Source of the DNA: Qipengyuania sp. HL-TH1
GTDB lineage: Bacteria; Pseudomonadota; Alphaproteobacteria; Sphingomonadales; Sphingomonadaceae
DNA length: 64,000 nucleotides
Assembly: GCF_036365825.1 (NCBI RefSeq)
Contig: NZ_CP142675.1
Span: 1,736,001 to 1,800,000 of the forward strand
Direction of reading: 5' to 3'
The position numbers and the translations under genes are program-made. Shown one piece after another: positions 54,401 through 63,089 of the stretch. Position 1 is the stretch's first letter. Each line of letters begins with the position of its first letter. The notes under the pieces were generated by a model. It was not told the DNA's origin, did no database searches, and worked only from the letters and a program-made list of their open reading frames with translations.

Positions 54401-55410
54401 CCCTTCGACAGGCTCAGGGCGAGCGGGTGGGCGTTCTCGGTGCGGGTGCCTGGGGTACCGCGCTGGCGCAAATGCTCGCGAGCGACGGCCGCGACGTGCT
54501 CATCTGGGCGCGCGAGAGCGAACTGGTCGCGGAAATCAATTCCGCGCACACCAATTCGGTTTTCCTCCCTTCCGTGACGCTGGCAAAGACCATCCGCGCG
54601 ACCGGCGATCTGGCCGAGATGGCCGCGCTCGACACGCTGCTGGTGGTCACGCCCGCGCAGCATATGGGCAGCGTGCTCGAGGCCATGCCCGCGCATCCGC
54701 GCGATCTCGTGCTGTGTTCCAAGGGGATCGAGGCGGGCAGCGGGCGGCTGATGAACCATGTCGCCAAAGCCGCCGCCCCCGGCAGCGCGGTGGCGGTCCT
54801 TTCGGGCCCGACCTTTGCGCATGAAGTCGCCGCGGGGCTGCCCACCGCCGTTACGCTCGCCTGCGCCGATGGCGAGGCGCAATGGGACCGGCTGGCACCC
54901 GTGATCGCGCGCCAGACCTTCCGGCCCTATTATTCCGACGATGTGATCGGCGCCGAAATCGGCGGATCGGTCAAGAACGTGCTGGCGATTGCCTGCGGCG
55001 TGGTCGACGGGCTGGGCCTGGGGCAGAATGCGCGCGCGGCGCTGATCGCGCGCGGCTATGCCGAAATGCTGCGCTTCGGCGAGACGCTGGGCGCGCAGGC
55101 GGCCACGCTGGCGGGGCTGTGCGGGTTGGGCGACCTGGTGCTGACCTGCTCGTCCACCTCAAGCCGCAATTTCTCGCTCGGCAAGGCGCTGGGCGAAGGG
55201 CAGAAGGCCGAAGATTTGATGGCCGACCGCAAGACCGTGGCCGAAGGCGCGCATACCGCGCCCGTGCTGGTCGAACTGGCCGCGCGCCACGGTATCGCCA
55301 TGCCGATCGTCACCGCCGTCTATGGCCTGCTCAAGGGCGACGAGCCGCGCGCCGTCGTTTCCGACCTGCTCGCCCGCCCCTTGCGCGCCGAACAGGGCCG
55401 CCCCGGGTGA
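54397..55410 (+). CDS. gpsA: NAD(P)H-dependent glycerol-3-phosphate dehydrogenase
   Basis: GpsA reduces dihydroxyacetone phosphate to sn-glycerol-3-phosphate for phospholipids. The Rossmann loop is [68 protein letters not shown] and [19 protein letters not shown] are diagnostic. Length 337. Its first ten codons coincide with a repeat element (54401-54427), giving the unusual [10 protein letters not shown] start. It overlaps tsaD (ATGA) and the flippase (GTGA). Confidence 0.97.
   Translation: MTLRQAQGERVGVLGAGAWGTALAQMLASDGRDVLIWARESELVAEINSAHTNSVFLPSVTLAKTIRATGDLAEMAALDTLLVVTPAQHMGSVLEAMPAHPRDLVLCSKGIEAGSGRLMNHVAKAAAPGSAVAVLSGPTFAHEVAAGLPTAVTLACADGEAQWDRLAPVIARQTFRPYYSDDVIGAEIGGSVKNVLAIACGVVDGLGLGQNARAALIARGYAEMLRFGETLGAQAATLAGLCGLGDLVLTCSSTSSRNFSLGKALGEGQKAEDLMADRKTVAEGAHTAPVLVELAARHGIAMPIVTAVYGLLKGDEPRAVVSDLLARPLRAEQGRPG
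54401..54427. repeat. Sphingomonad-type dispersed repeat inside the 5' end of gpsA
   Basis: The element begins CCCTTCGACAGGCTCAGGGC. From memory this core is a common dispersed motif in sphingomonad genomes, seen most often between genes. Here it is translated as LRQAQGER at the gpsA N-terminus. Only one copy is visible in this window. Confidence 0.5.
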
Positions 55411-56909
55411 CCGATTCAAAACCGGATGAAGACCTTTCCGCGCTGGCCAAGGGCGGAAGGCAGAACTTCATTGGCTTCATCCTGCGGCTGGTCGCGCGGT
55501 TGCCGTTCCTGTTTATCGCCGGGCGCCTGTACGGCCCCGACGCGCTGGGCCGCTTTGCTTCGGCGCTGGTGGTGGTCGAACTGGTCGCGCTGCTGTGCGC
55601 GATGGGCGAAAAGCGCGGACTGGCGCAGCGGCTGGCAGATGGCGACCAGAGCCATCCGGCCAACCTTGTCTATGACGGCATGCTGCTGGCGCTGGGGTTC
55701 TCCGCGCTGGCGGCGGCGTTCTTCTGGTTCGTCCCCGCCCCGCTATTTCCCAGCGGCGACTATACCGAGCTCGACCGTTTCATCGTGCTGGCAATCCCCG
55801 CCTACGCGCTGACCGAAATCGTGCTCGCCGCGCAGGCGTACAAATACGATATCGCCACCACCGTTCGCGCCCGCGCGGTGGTCGAACCGTGGACGATCTC
55901 GATCATGGCCGGGCTGTTCTATTTCCTGCCTGCAGTTAGCGATTCGGGGCTGGCGCTGGCCTATCTGGCGTCGATCTATGCCGGTCTGGCGACCGGGCTG
56001 TGGTCCTTCTTCCGCAGCTATGGCCGCCCGCGCGGCTGGCGCCCGCGTCCAGCCTATATGGGCAGGCTGACGATGCGCGCGCTGCCGCTGGCGACCGCCG
56101 ATGCGATCGAATGGGGCACGAGGCGCGTCGATATCTTCATCCTCGGCCTGTTCGCGGCCCCCGCGGCTGTCGGCGTCTATTACATCGCGCAGCAGGTCGC
56201 GAGCCTGCCGCAGAAGCTCAAGACCAGTTTCGAGCCGATCCTCGGCCCGGTCATCACCAAGAACCTCAAGACCAAGAACTACCAGGCGATCGCCAGCCAG
56301 ATCTGCCAGGTGGGCTTCTGGATCGTGGCGATGCAGGCAGGCATCGCGCTAGCGCTGGGCGTGCCGGGCGAAGCGGTGATGGGCCTCGTCGGACCCGAAT
56401 TCGTCGGCGGCACGGGGGCGCTGGCCTTCCTGCTCGCTGCCGAGGTCGTTGCCGCGACCGCAGTCGTATCCGAAGCGGTGCTGGTCTATGTCGCGCGCGT
56501 GCGCAATTTGTGGATCTCGATCGGCACCATCGCGCTGCAGGCGGTGCTGACCGTGGTCCTGATCGAGGCGATGGTCGCGGGCGGCTATGGCGAACCCTAC
56601 AAGGCCGCCGCCGCCGCGATCGCGCTGATGCTGGCGCTGGGCACCGCCAGCCTGGTCAAAGCGGTACTGCTGTCGCGTATATTGGGGCAGTCGATCAACA
56701 CCTTCCGCTGGCCGCTGGTGTGGGCGGTGGCGCCCGCAGTGCTGGTCGGCTGGGCGGCGACGCAATTGCCCGAATGGGCCGAGCTGATCGTCGGCATTCC
56801 GGCGATCCTGGGCATTTACGGCTATATCATCTGGACCCGCGGTTTCGGCCCCGAGGACCGCGTGCTGTTCCGCCGCAATCTGGACAAGGACGAGCCTACA
56901 CGAACCTGA
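55407..56909 (+). CDS. Polysaccharide/lipid flippase (Wzx/MATE superfamily)
   Basis: 500 residues with about 12-14 membrane helices and no signal peptide, starting from GTG 55407 coupled to gpsA. The layout fits the MOP flippase superfamily: NFIGFILRLVARLPFLFIAGRLYGPDALGRFASALVVVELVALL, ATADAIEWGTRRVDIFILGLFAAPAAVGVYYIAQQVASLPQKLKTSF, and LAFLLAAEVVAATAVVSEAVLVY. It probably moves an undecaprenyl-linked glycan or a similar lipid. No glycosyltransferase is adjacent to name the substrate. Confidence 0.85.
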   Translation: MTDSKPDEDLSALAKGGRQNFIGFILRLVARLPFLFIAGRLYGPDALGRFASALVVVELVALLCAMGEKRGLAQRLADGDQSHPANLVYDGMLLALGFSALAAAFFWFVPAPLFPSGDYTELDRFIVLAIPAYALTEIVLAAQAYKYDIATTVRARAVVEPWTISIMAGLFYFLPAVSDSGLALAYLASIYAGLATGLWSFFRSYGRPRGWRPRPAYMGRLTMRALPLATADAIEWGTRRVDIFILGLFAAPAAVGVYYIAQQVASLPQKLKTSFEPILGPVITKNLKTKNYQAIASQICQVGFWIVAMQAGIALALGVPGEAVMGLVGPEFVGGTGALAFLLAAEVVAATAVVSEAVLVYVARVRNLWISIGTIALQAVLTVVLIEAMVAGGYGEPYKAAAAAIALMLALGTASLVKAVLLSRILGQSINTFRWPLVWAVAPAVLVGWAATQLPEWAELIVGIPAILGIYGYIIWTRGFGPEDRVLFRRNLDKDEPTRT

Positions 56910-56998
56910 CCCGTTCGTCGCAAACCATACACGTTCAGTAGGTATTCACCCCCAGGGCGGGTAGCGTGGAGCACTCGCAAGGAAGGGGAGGACTGTCC

Positions 56999-58702
56999 AT
57001 GCGTTTCGCAAGATTTACCGTCACTTGTGCAGCAGCCGCGCTGATCGCCGGCTGCGCCACGCAGCCCGATGGCGACACCATCATCACCACCAGCGCCAAG
57101 GCCGATCGGACCGAAGCGGGCCGCACGCCGCCGCCGCCACCACCCCCTCCTCCCCCGCCGCCGCCTCCGCCAGCGCAGATGGCCAGCCCTTCAGCCGTTA
57201 TCGTCACCGGGTCCCGAGTTCGTGCCGACGCGGCTAGCCCATCCACCGAAACATCGCTCATCGAACCGGGTTATCGCTATTTCCCGCCGGTCTTCGTGCC
57301 CGCACCGCCCAGCCGCGAGCAGTATGACGGCGAGGAGGTGTCGGCGGTCAAGCTGGTCGCCAGCGAACCGGTCTCGACCTTCTCGGTCGATGTCGACACC
57401 GGCGCCTACACCAATGCGCGCCGGTTCATTTCCGAAGGCCAGCTGCCGCCCAAGGGCGCGGTGCGGACCGAGGAATTCATCAACTACTTCCGCTATGACT
57501 ACGATCGGCCGGACAGCCTCGAGCAGCCGTTCACGGTCAATACCGATGTCGCGGTGAGCCCGTGGAATGCCGATGCGCGCCTGCTGCGCATCGGACTCGC
57601 CGGATACGAGCTGCCCGCGCAGGAACGCCCCGCCGCCAATCTCGTCTTCCTGCTTGATGTGTCGGGATCGATGGGCAGTGCTGACAAGCTGCCCCTGGTC
57701 AAGACCGCGATGCGCCAGCTCGCCGGGCAGCTGACCGAGGAGGACCGCGTCTCGATCGTCGTTTACGCGGGTGCCGCGGGCCTCGTCCTCGAACCGACCA
57801 ATGACGAACGCAAGATCAAGGACGCGCTCGACCAGCTCAATGCCGGCGGGTCGACCGCGGGCGGAGCGGGGATCGAGCTCGTCTACCGCGTGGCCGAGGC
57901 CAACCGCATCGAGGACGGCGTCAACCGCGTGATCCTGGCGACCGATGGCGATTTCAACGTCGGCACCTCGAACCGCGAAGCGCTGGTCGAGCTGATCGAG
58001 AAGAAACGCGAAAGCGGCGTCACGCTGTCGGTGCTGGGTTTCGGCCGCGGCAATCTCAACGATGCGATGATGGAACAGGTCGCCAACAACGGGAACGGCA
58101 ATTATTCCTACATCGACAGCGCGCTGGAGGCGCGCAAGGTGCTCGGCGATGAAATGGGCGCGACGCTGTTCACCATCGCCAAGGACGTGAATATCCAGGT
58201 CGAATTCAACCCGGCGGTGGTCAGCCAGTACCGCCTCGTCGGCTATGAAAACCGCGTGCTGCGCGAAGAGGATTTCGACAATGACGCGGTCGATGCGGGC
58301 GATATCGGTGCGGGCCACCAGGTCACCGCGCTGTACGAAGTGATCCCCGCCGGTGGCGACGGATGGGTACCCGCGCGGCGCTACGAAGACACGGTCGATA
58401 CCCGCGCCCGCGAACTGGCCAGCGAAGCCGCCTATGTGAAGCTGCGCTACAAGCGGCCCGGTGGTGATACCTCGCAATTGCTGACTTACACGCTGCCCGC
58501 TTCCGCGCTGGACACCAGCCGCGCACCCGCAGGCGATTTCGCCTTCGCCGCCGCGGTTGCGGCCTTTGGCCAGAAGCTGCGCGGCGATACGCTGCTGGCG
58601 GATATGTCCCACCGGCAGATCGCCGCACTGGCGGGCACGCAGACCAGCTTCTGGCGACAGGAATTCATCGAGCTGGTGAAGACTGCCGAGGGGTTGGAAT
58701 AA
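56999..58702 (+). CDS. VWA-domain lipoprotein (YfbK/DUF3520 type) with polyproline linker
   Basis: 567 residues. A signal peptide with lipobox IAGC (AAAALIAGCATQ) is followed by a 15-residue polyproline tract, then VIVTGSRVRADA, which resembles the TonB-box region of TonB receptors. A YfbK N-terminal domain (VSTFSVDVDTGAYTNARRFISEGQLPPKGAVRTEEFINYF) and a VWA domain with MIDAS DVSGSMGSADKL follow. The C-terminal DUF3520 region (GHQVTALYEVIP ... YVKLRYKRPGGDTSQLL) ends TSFWRQEFIELVKTAE. Such proteins are surface or periplasmic; function unknown. ATG 56999 follows GGGAG. Confidence 0.92.
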   Translation: MRFARFTVTCAAAALIAGCATQPDGDTIITTSAKADRTEAGRTPPPPPPPPPPPPPPPAQMASPSAVIVTGSRVRADAASPSTETSLIEPGYRYFPPVFVPAPPSREQYDGEEVSAVKLVASEPVSTFSVDVDTGAYTNARRFISEGQLPPKGAVRTEEFINYFRYDYDRPDSLEQPFTVNTDVAVSPWNADARLLRIGLAGYELPAQERPAANLVFLLDVSGSMGSADKLPLVKTAMRQLAGQLTEEDRVSIVVYAGAAGLVLEPTNDERKIKDALDQLNAGGSTAGGAGIELVYRVAEANRIEDGVNRVILATDGDFNVGTSNREALVELIEKKRESGVTLSVLGFGRGNLNDAMMEQVANNGNGNYSYIDSALEARKVLGDEMGATLFTIAKDVNIQVEFNPAVVSQYRLVGYENRVLREEDFDNDAVDAGDIGAGHQVTALYEVIPAGGDGWVPARRYEDTVDTRARELASEAAYVKLRYKRPGGDTSQLLTYTLPASALDTSRAPAGDFAFAAAVAAFGQKLRGDTLLADMSHRQIAALAGTQTSFWRQEFIELVKTAEGLE

Positions 58703-58753
58703 GCGTCCGCTGACGCTTGGCAGGCGGGTCGGGAGGCGGCTAAGAGCCATGCC

Positions 58754-59494
58754 ATGCCGATCCGCCCTTCCCTCGCCATCCTGGCCGGTGCCGTGCTGAC
58801 GGGCGTATCCGCCTTTCTGCTCGCCGAACCCGTGGCCCGCGACTTCATCCCCCGGATGGAAACGCAGGCCGCCGAAGCGATCGAGGCGGCGGGCGGGACC
58901 GGCGTAACCGCCCGCTTCGCCAGCGCCAGCGGCGCACCCTCGCGTCATCCAGTGCTGCGCGGGGGCGAAGCGCTCGACACCGCCACGCGGACACGGGTCG
59001 CCCATGCCGTCGACGAGGTGCCCGGCGTGGGCGGGGTGATCTGGAGCGACGGGACCGCGCGCGCCGAAAGCGGCGAGCCGACCTACCAGCCGCTCCATTG
59101 CCAGGAAGATGTCGAAGGCTTGCTCCAGACACGCTCGATCCGCTTCGAGGAAGCCAGCAGCGCGTTGCTGCCCGCCAGCCGCATCCTGCTCGACGAAGTT
59201 TCCGAAGCGCTGCGCCCCTGCCTCGGTTCGATCATCGCGATCACCGGCCATACCGATAAATCGGGCACCGAACCGGGCAATCTGGCGCTCAGCAGGGACC
59301 GGGCGCGCGCCGTGCGCGAAGCGCTGGTGAGCCGCGGCATCCCGCGCGACGGCTTGCGCGCCAGCGGGGTCGGCTCGAGCCAGCCGGTCGCAGGTCTCGC
59401 GCCCAGCGATCCCGCCAATCGCCGGATCGAATTTTCGGTCATCCGCACCGAACCGCTGCGGCCTACTCCCGTCGATACGCCGGAGGCCAAGTAA
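58754..59494 (+). CDS. OmpA-family protein, N-terminal helix plus BON-like and OmpA domains
   Basis: 246 residues. An N-terminal helix (PSLAILAGAVLTGVSAFLLAEPV) is a membrane anchor or uncleaved signal. Residues 35-105 may form a BON-like unit (RTRVAHAVDEVPGVGGVIWSDG). The C-terminal OmpA-like peptidoglycan-binding domain includes RIRFEEASS-type strand SIRFEEASSALLPASRILLDEV, ITGHTDKSGTEPGNLALSRDRARAVREALVSRGI and PSDPANRRIEFSV. It heads a run with the 34-residue peptide and the HhH protein. Confidence 0.88.
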   Translation: MPIRPSLAILAGAVLTGVSAFLLAEPVARDFIPRMETQAAEAIEAAGGTGVTARFASASGAPSRHPVLRGGEALDTATRTRVAHAVDEVPGVGGVIWSDGTARAESGEPTYQPLHCQEDVEGLLQTRSIRFEEASSALLPASRILLDEVSEALRPCLGSIIAITGHTDKSGTEPGNLALSRDRARAVREALVSRGIPRDGLRASGVGSSQPVAGLAPSDPANRRIEFSVIRTEPLRPTPVDTPEAK

Positions 59495-59495
59495 C

Positions 59496-59600
59496 ATGCC
59501 GCTGTGGTTCGAACTCGCTGCGCTGATGATTGCCGCTTATGTTGCGGGGATCGGTATCGGCTGGGCCCTGTGGGGCCGCCACGACCAAGAAAAGGAATAG
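59496..59600 (+). CDS. 34-residue single-pass membrane peptide
   Basis: The peptide starts one base after the OmpA-like stop and ends 3 bases before the HhH gene. It reads MPLWFELAALMIAAYVAG and continues GIGIGWALWGRHD to QEKE. It is one membrane helix with small-residue GxxxG spacing and a charged tail. A GGAGG ribosome site lies just upstream. The tight packing and codon pattern support a real gene; function unknown. Confidence 0.7.
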   Translation: MPLWFELAALMIAAYVAGIGIGWALWGRHDQEKE

Positions 59601-59603
59601 TCC

Positions 59604-60080
59604 ATGAGCGAATTGCTGCAGACCTATTGGCCCCTGATCGTCGCCGCGCTGGTGCTCGGCCTCGCGGTCGCATGGTATGTCTTCAACGCCTCGCGCAAGA
59701 CCCGCATTACCGGTACCAGCCGCGATGTACTCGACGAAGGCGCCGCACCGGCAGAGCGGAACAAGGCGCTGATCGACAGCGCCCCTGCGGCCACCCCGAT
59801 GCAGCCCGCCGCGGGTGTTCCCGCGACCCCGGCGGCGTCTGGCGATGATCTGACCCGTATCAAGGGCCTTGGCCCCAAGCTCAGCGCCACGCTGCACGGC
59901 GCCGGTGTCACCTCCTTCGCGCAGATCGCCGCATGGAGCGATGCCGATATCGACCGCATCGATGCCCAGCTCGGCCGGTTCCAGGGGCGCATCCGCCGTG
60001 ACGACTGGGTCGGCCAGGCCAAGTTGCTGGCGCAAGGTGACGAAAACGGCTTCGCCGAACGGTACGGCAAATTGTCATAG
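59604..60080 (+). CDS. Membrane-anchored helix-hairpin-helix protein
   Basis: 158 residues. One helix (WPLIVAALVLGLAVAWYVF, residues 9-27) anchors a short Ala/Pro linker. A helix-hairpin-helix-type domain follows, DDLTRIKGLGPKLSATLHGAGVTSFAQIAAWSDADIDRIDAQL at 81-123, ending GRIRRDDWVGQAKLLAQG. This resembles the H3TH/L21-like C-terminal domain found in sphingomonad membrane proteins. DNA binding is possible but unproven. Confidence 0.85.
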   Translation: MSELLQTYWPLIVAALVLGLAVAWYVFNASRKTRITGTSRDVLDEGAAPAERNKALIDSAPAATPMQPAAGVPATPAASGDDLTRIKGLGPKLSATLHGAGVTSFAQIAAWSDADIDRIDAQLGRFQGRIRRDDWVGQAKLLAQGDENGFAERYGKLS

Positions 60081-60143
60081 GATCCGGAACTAATCTTTGT
60101 GTGTGGTATTAATATACTTGGGTCGACACACGAGGAGAGCCTG

Positions 60144-60506
60144 ATGGGCCGTCAATTACGAGTACTCGTTGCCGAAGATGAACTGATCGTCGGATACGAC
60201 CTGTGCGATACCGTCGCCGAAGCAGGCTATATTGTCGAAGGACCGTTCGACGATTTGTCCTCCGCCATGCTCGCCTATCAGAAGACCAAGCCCGATATCG
60301 CGATCCTCGACGTCCAGCTCGGTGATGGCGTGGTTTATCCGCTGGCCGAACGGATGATGGCGGAAGACGTCAAGATCATCTTCCATTCGGGTCACATGCG
60401 CCCCCTCGACGTGACCACCCGGTACCCGAACGCGCAGGCCTTGCTGAAGCCCTGCCCGCCGGCGGATGTCATCCACTCGATCCAGCGCGCCACTGCCAAC
60501 GGCTGA
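60144..60506 (+). CDS. Stand-alone response-regulator receiver domain
   Basis: 120 residues with a CheY-like fold only. The phosphorylation site is complete: Glu11/Asp12 (VAEDE), acceptor Asp56 (ILDVQLGD), Ser82 (FHSGH) and Lys102 (LLKPCPP). There is no output domain, so it probably passes the signal to a partner. ATG 60144 has a GAGGAGAGC ribosome site. It resembles the small receivers near alphaproteobacterial HWE/HisKA2 kinases; no kinase is adjacent. Confidence 0.92.
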   Translation: MGRQLRVLVAEDELIVGYDLCDTVAEAGYIVEGPFDDLSSAMLAYQKTKPDIAILDVQLGDGVVYPLAERMMAEDVKIIFHSGHMRPLDVTTRYPNAQALLKPCPPADVIHSIQRATANG

Positions 60507-60584
60507 CCGCTTTCGGGCAGACTTCCGGAACATCGGGACGGCGTGAGCCATTCCTTGGACGAACCCCAAGGAAAGGAAGTCCCG

Positions 60585-60971
60585 ATGTCCCTCCCCAAAA
60601 TGATCGCTGCCCACCCGCAGGTGCAGGACGAGACCGAAGAACTGGTCACTGCTGCACGCCATGCGATGTTGTGTTCGTTGTTCTGCACCAGCTGCGCCGA
60701 CGCCTGCGTGGCCGAAGACATGGACATGGCGCAGTGCATCCGCAACTGCCTCGACTGCGCCGACGTCTGCGCCGCGACCGCGCGGCTCGCCGTTCGCCGC
60801 ACCGCGCAGAACATCGACGTGCTGCGCGCCCAGCTCGAAGCCTGCATCACCGCGTGCGAAACCTGCGCCGCCGAATGCGAGAGCCATGACAACCCGCATT
60901 GTGCGCTGTGCGCCAAGATGTGCCGCGAATGCGCGGAAGATTGCCGCAAGGCGCTGCCGCTGGTGAAGTGA
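60585..60971 (+). CDS. Cys-rich four-helix-bundle protein, candidate copper storage (Csp-like)
   Basis: 128 residues with 17 Cys, arranged along helices as in Csp copper-storage proteins: [56 protein letters not shown]. There is no signal peptide, so it would be cytosolic like Csp3. Family knowledge says such bundles bind many Cu(I) ions inside the core. ATG 60585 follows AAGGAAAGGAAG. Metal identity is inference. Confidence 0.85.
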   Translation: MSLPKMIAAHPQVQDETEELVTAARHAMLCSLFCTSCADACVAEDMDMAQCIRNCLDCADVCAATARLAVRRTAQNIDVLRAQLEACITACETCAAECESHDNPHCALCAKMCRECAEDCRKALPLVK

Positions 60972-61045
60972 CCTTCGCTGCCCGCGCGGGCCTTGCCCCG
61001 CGCGGGCAACCCTGCCAGTGGCTGGGGTGGAACAGAGGAGACCAC

Positions 61046-62230
<1,185 letters not shown>

Positions 62231-62430
62231 CCAGCCTCGCGCGAGCGATCCTGTCCTACAACGCGGCCCTGTGCCACATAGCGGTTATGCACCGCGCCCA
62301 TGCCCGCCCCGTTCGCACCCGCATCGCGCCCCATGTCCGGCGGGCAGGTTTTTTGCGCCTGGACCGTGTAACAAGCGGTCCATGTCGTTGGAACCGCGCC
62401 GGTCATTCCTAGATTACTCCTACACGGGAG

Positions 62431-63084
62431 ATGACGCAGATGATCCGCCTCCATGGCTACTATCGCAGCTCGACCAGCTACCGCCTGCGCATCGCGGTCG
62501 AGCTGAAGGGGCTGGACTATGAATACGTCCCGGTGAACCTGCTCGAAAGCGAACAGAAGGGCGCCGCCTTCACCAGCCGCAACCCCTTCGGTTCGGTCCC
62601 GCTGCTCGAAGCCGGCGGCAAGGACTATGTCCAGTCGATGGCGCAGCTCGAATGGCTCGACGAAGCCTATCCCGAACGCCCGCTGCTCGGCGGCGATATC
62701 GAAGACCGCTATGTCGCGCGCGAACTGGCCTATGCCATCGCCACCGAACTGCACGCTCCGCTCAACCTGCCCGTGCTCAAGTACCTCGCCAATGAATACG
62801 GCAAGTCGCAGGACGAGATCGGCGTGTGGTACCGCCACTGGCTGGCCCGCACGCTCGACCCGCTCGAGGCGCGACTGGCGCAGCTCGGCACCGGCGACTT
62901 CCTGTTCGAGCGGCCCGGCCTGTTCGAGGTCTGCCTGCTGCCGCAAGTGTACAACGCGCAGCGCTTCGGCTTCGACTTTGCCGACAAGCCCCACATCACC
63001 CGGATCGAGCAGGCATGCCTGGCGCTGCCCCCCTTCCAGCGCGCGCATCCGGACAACCAACCCGACAATCCCGAGAGGACATAA
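62431..63084 (+). CDS. maiA: Maleylacetoacetate isomerase
   Basis: MaiA is a zeta-class glutathione S-transferase that isomerises maleylacetoacetate to fumarylacetoacetate in the homogentisate pathway. The N-terminus RLHGYYRSSTSYRLRIAVELKG holds the zeta SSxSxR catalytic motif; NPFGSVPLLE and the C-terminal FDFADKPHITRIEQACLALPPFQRAHPDNQPD are family-specific. Length 217. The adjacent fahA confirms the pathway. Confidence 0.96.
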   Translation: MTQMIRLHGYYRSSTSYRLRIAVELKGLDYEYVPVNLLESEQKGAAFTSRNPFGSVPLLEAGGKDYVQSMAQLEWLDEAYPERPLLGGDIEDRYVARELAYAIATELHAPLNLPVLKYLANEYGKSQDEIGVWYRHWLARTLDPLEARLAQLGTGDFLFERPGLFEVCLLPQVYNAQRFGFDFADKPHITRIEQACLALPPFQRAHPDNQPDNPERT

Positions 63085-63089
63085 CCGCC

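Noticed and set aside
57127..57175. CCN microsatellite as a regulatory repeat
   Set aside because: It is in frame and encodes the polyproline linker with mixed Pro codons.
57191..59497. 768-codon minus frame opposite the VWA and OmpA-like genes
   Set aside because: Crosses two plus-strand genes with intact domains; no independent support.
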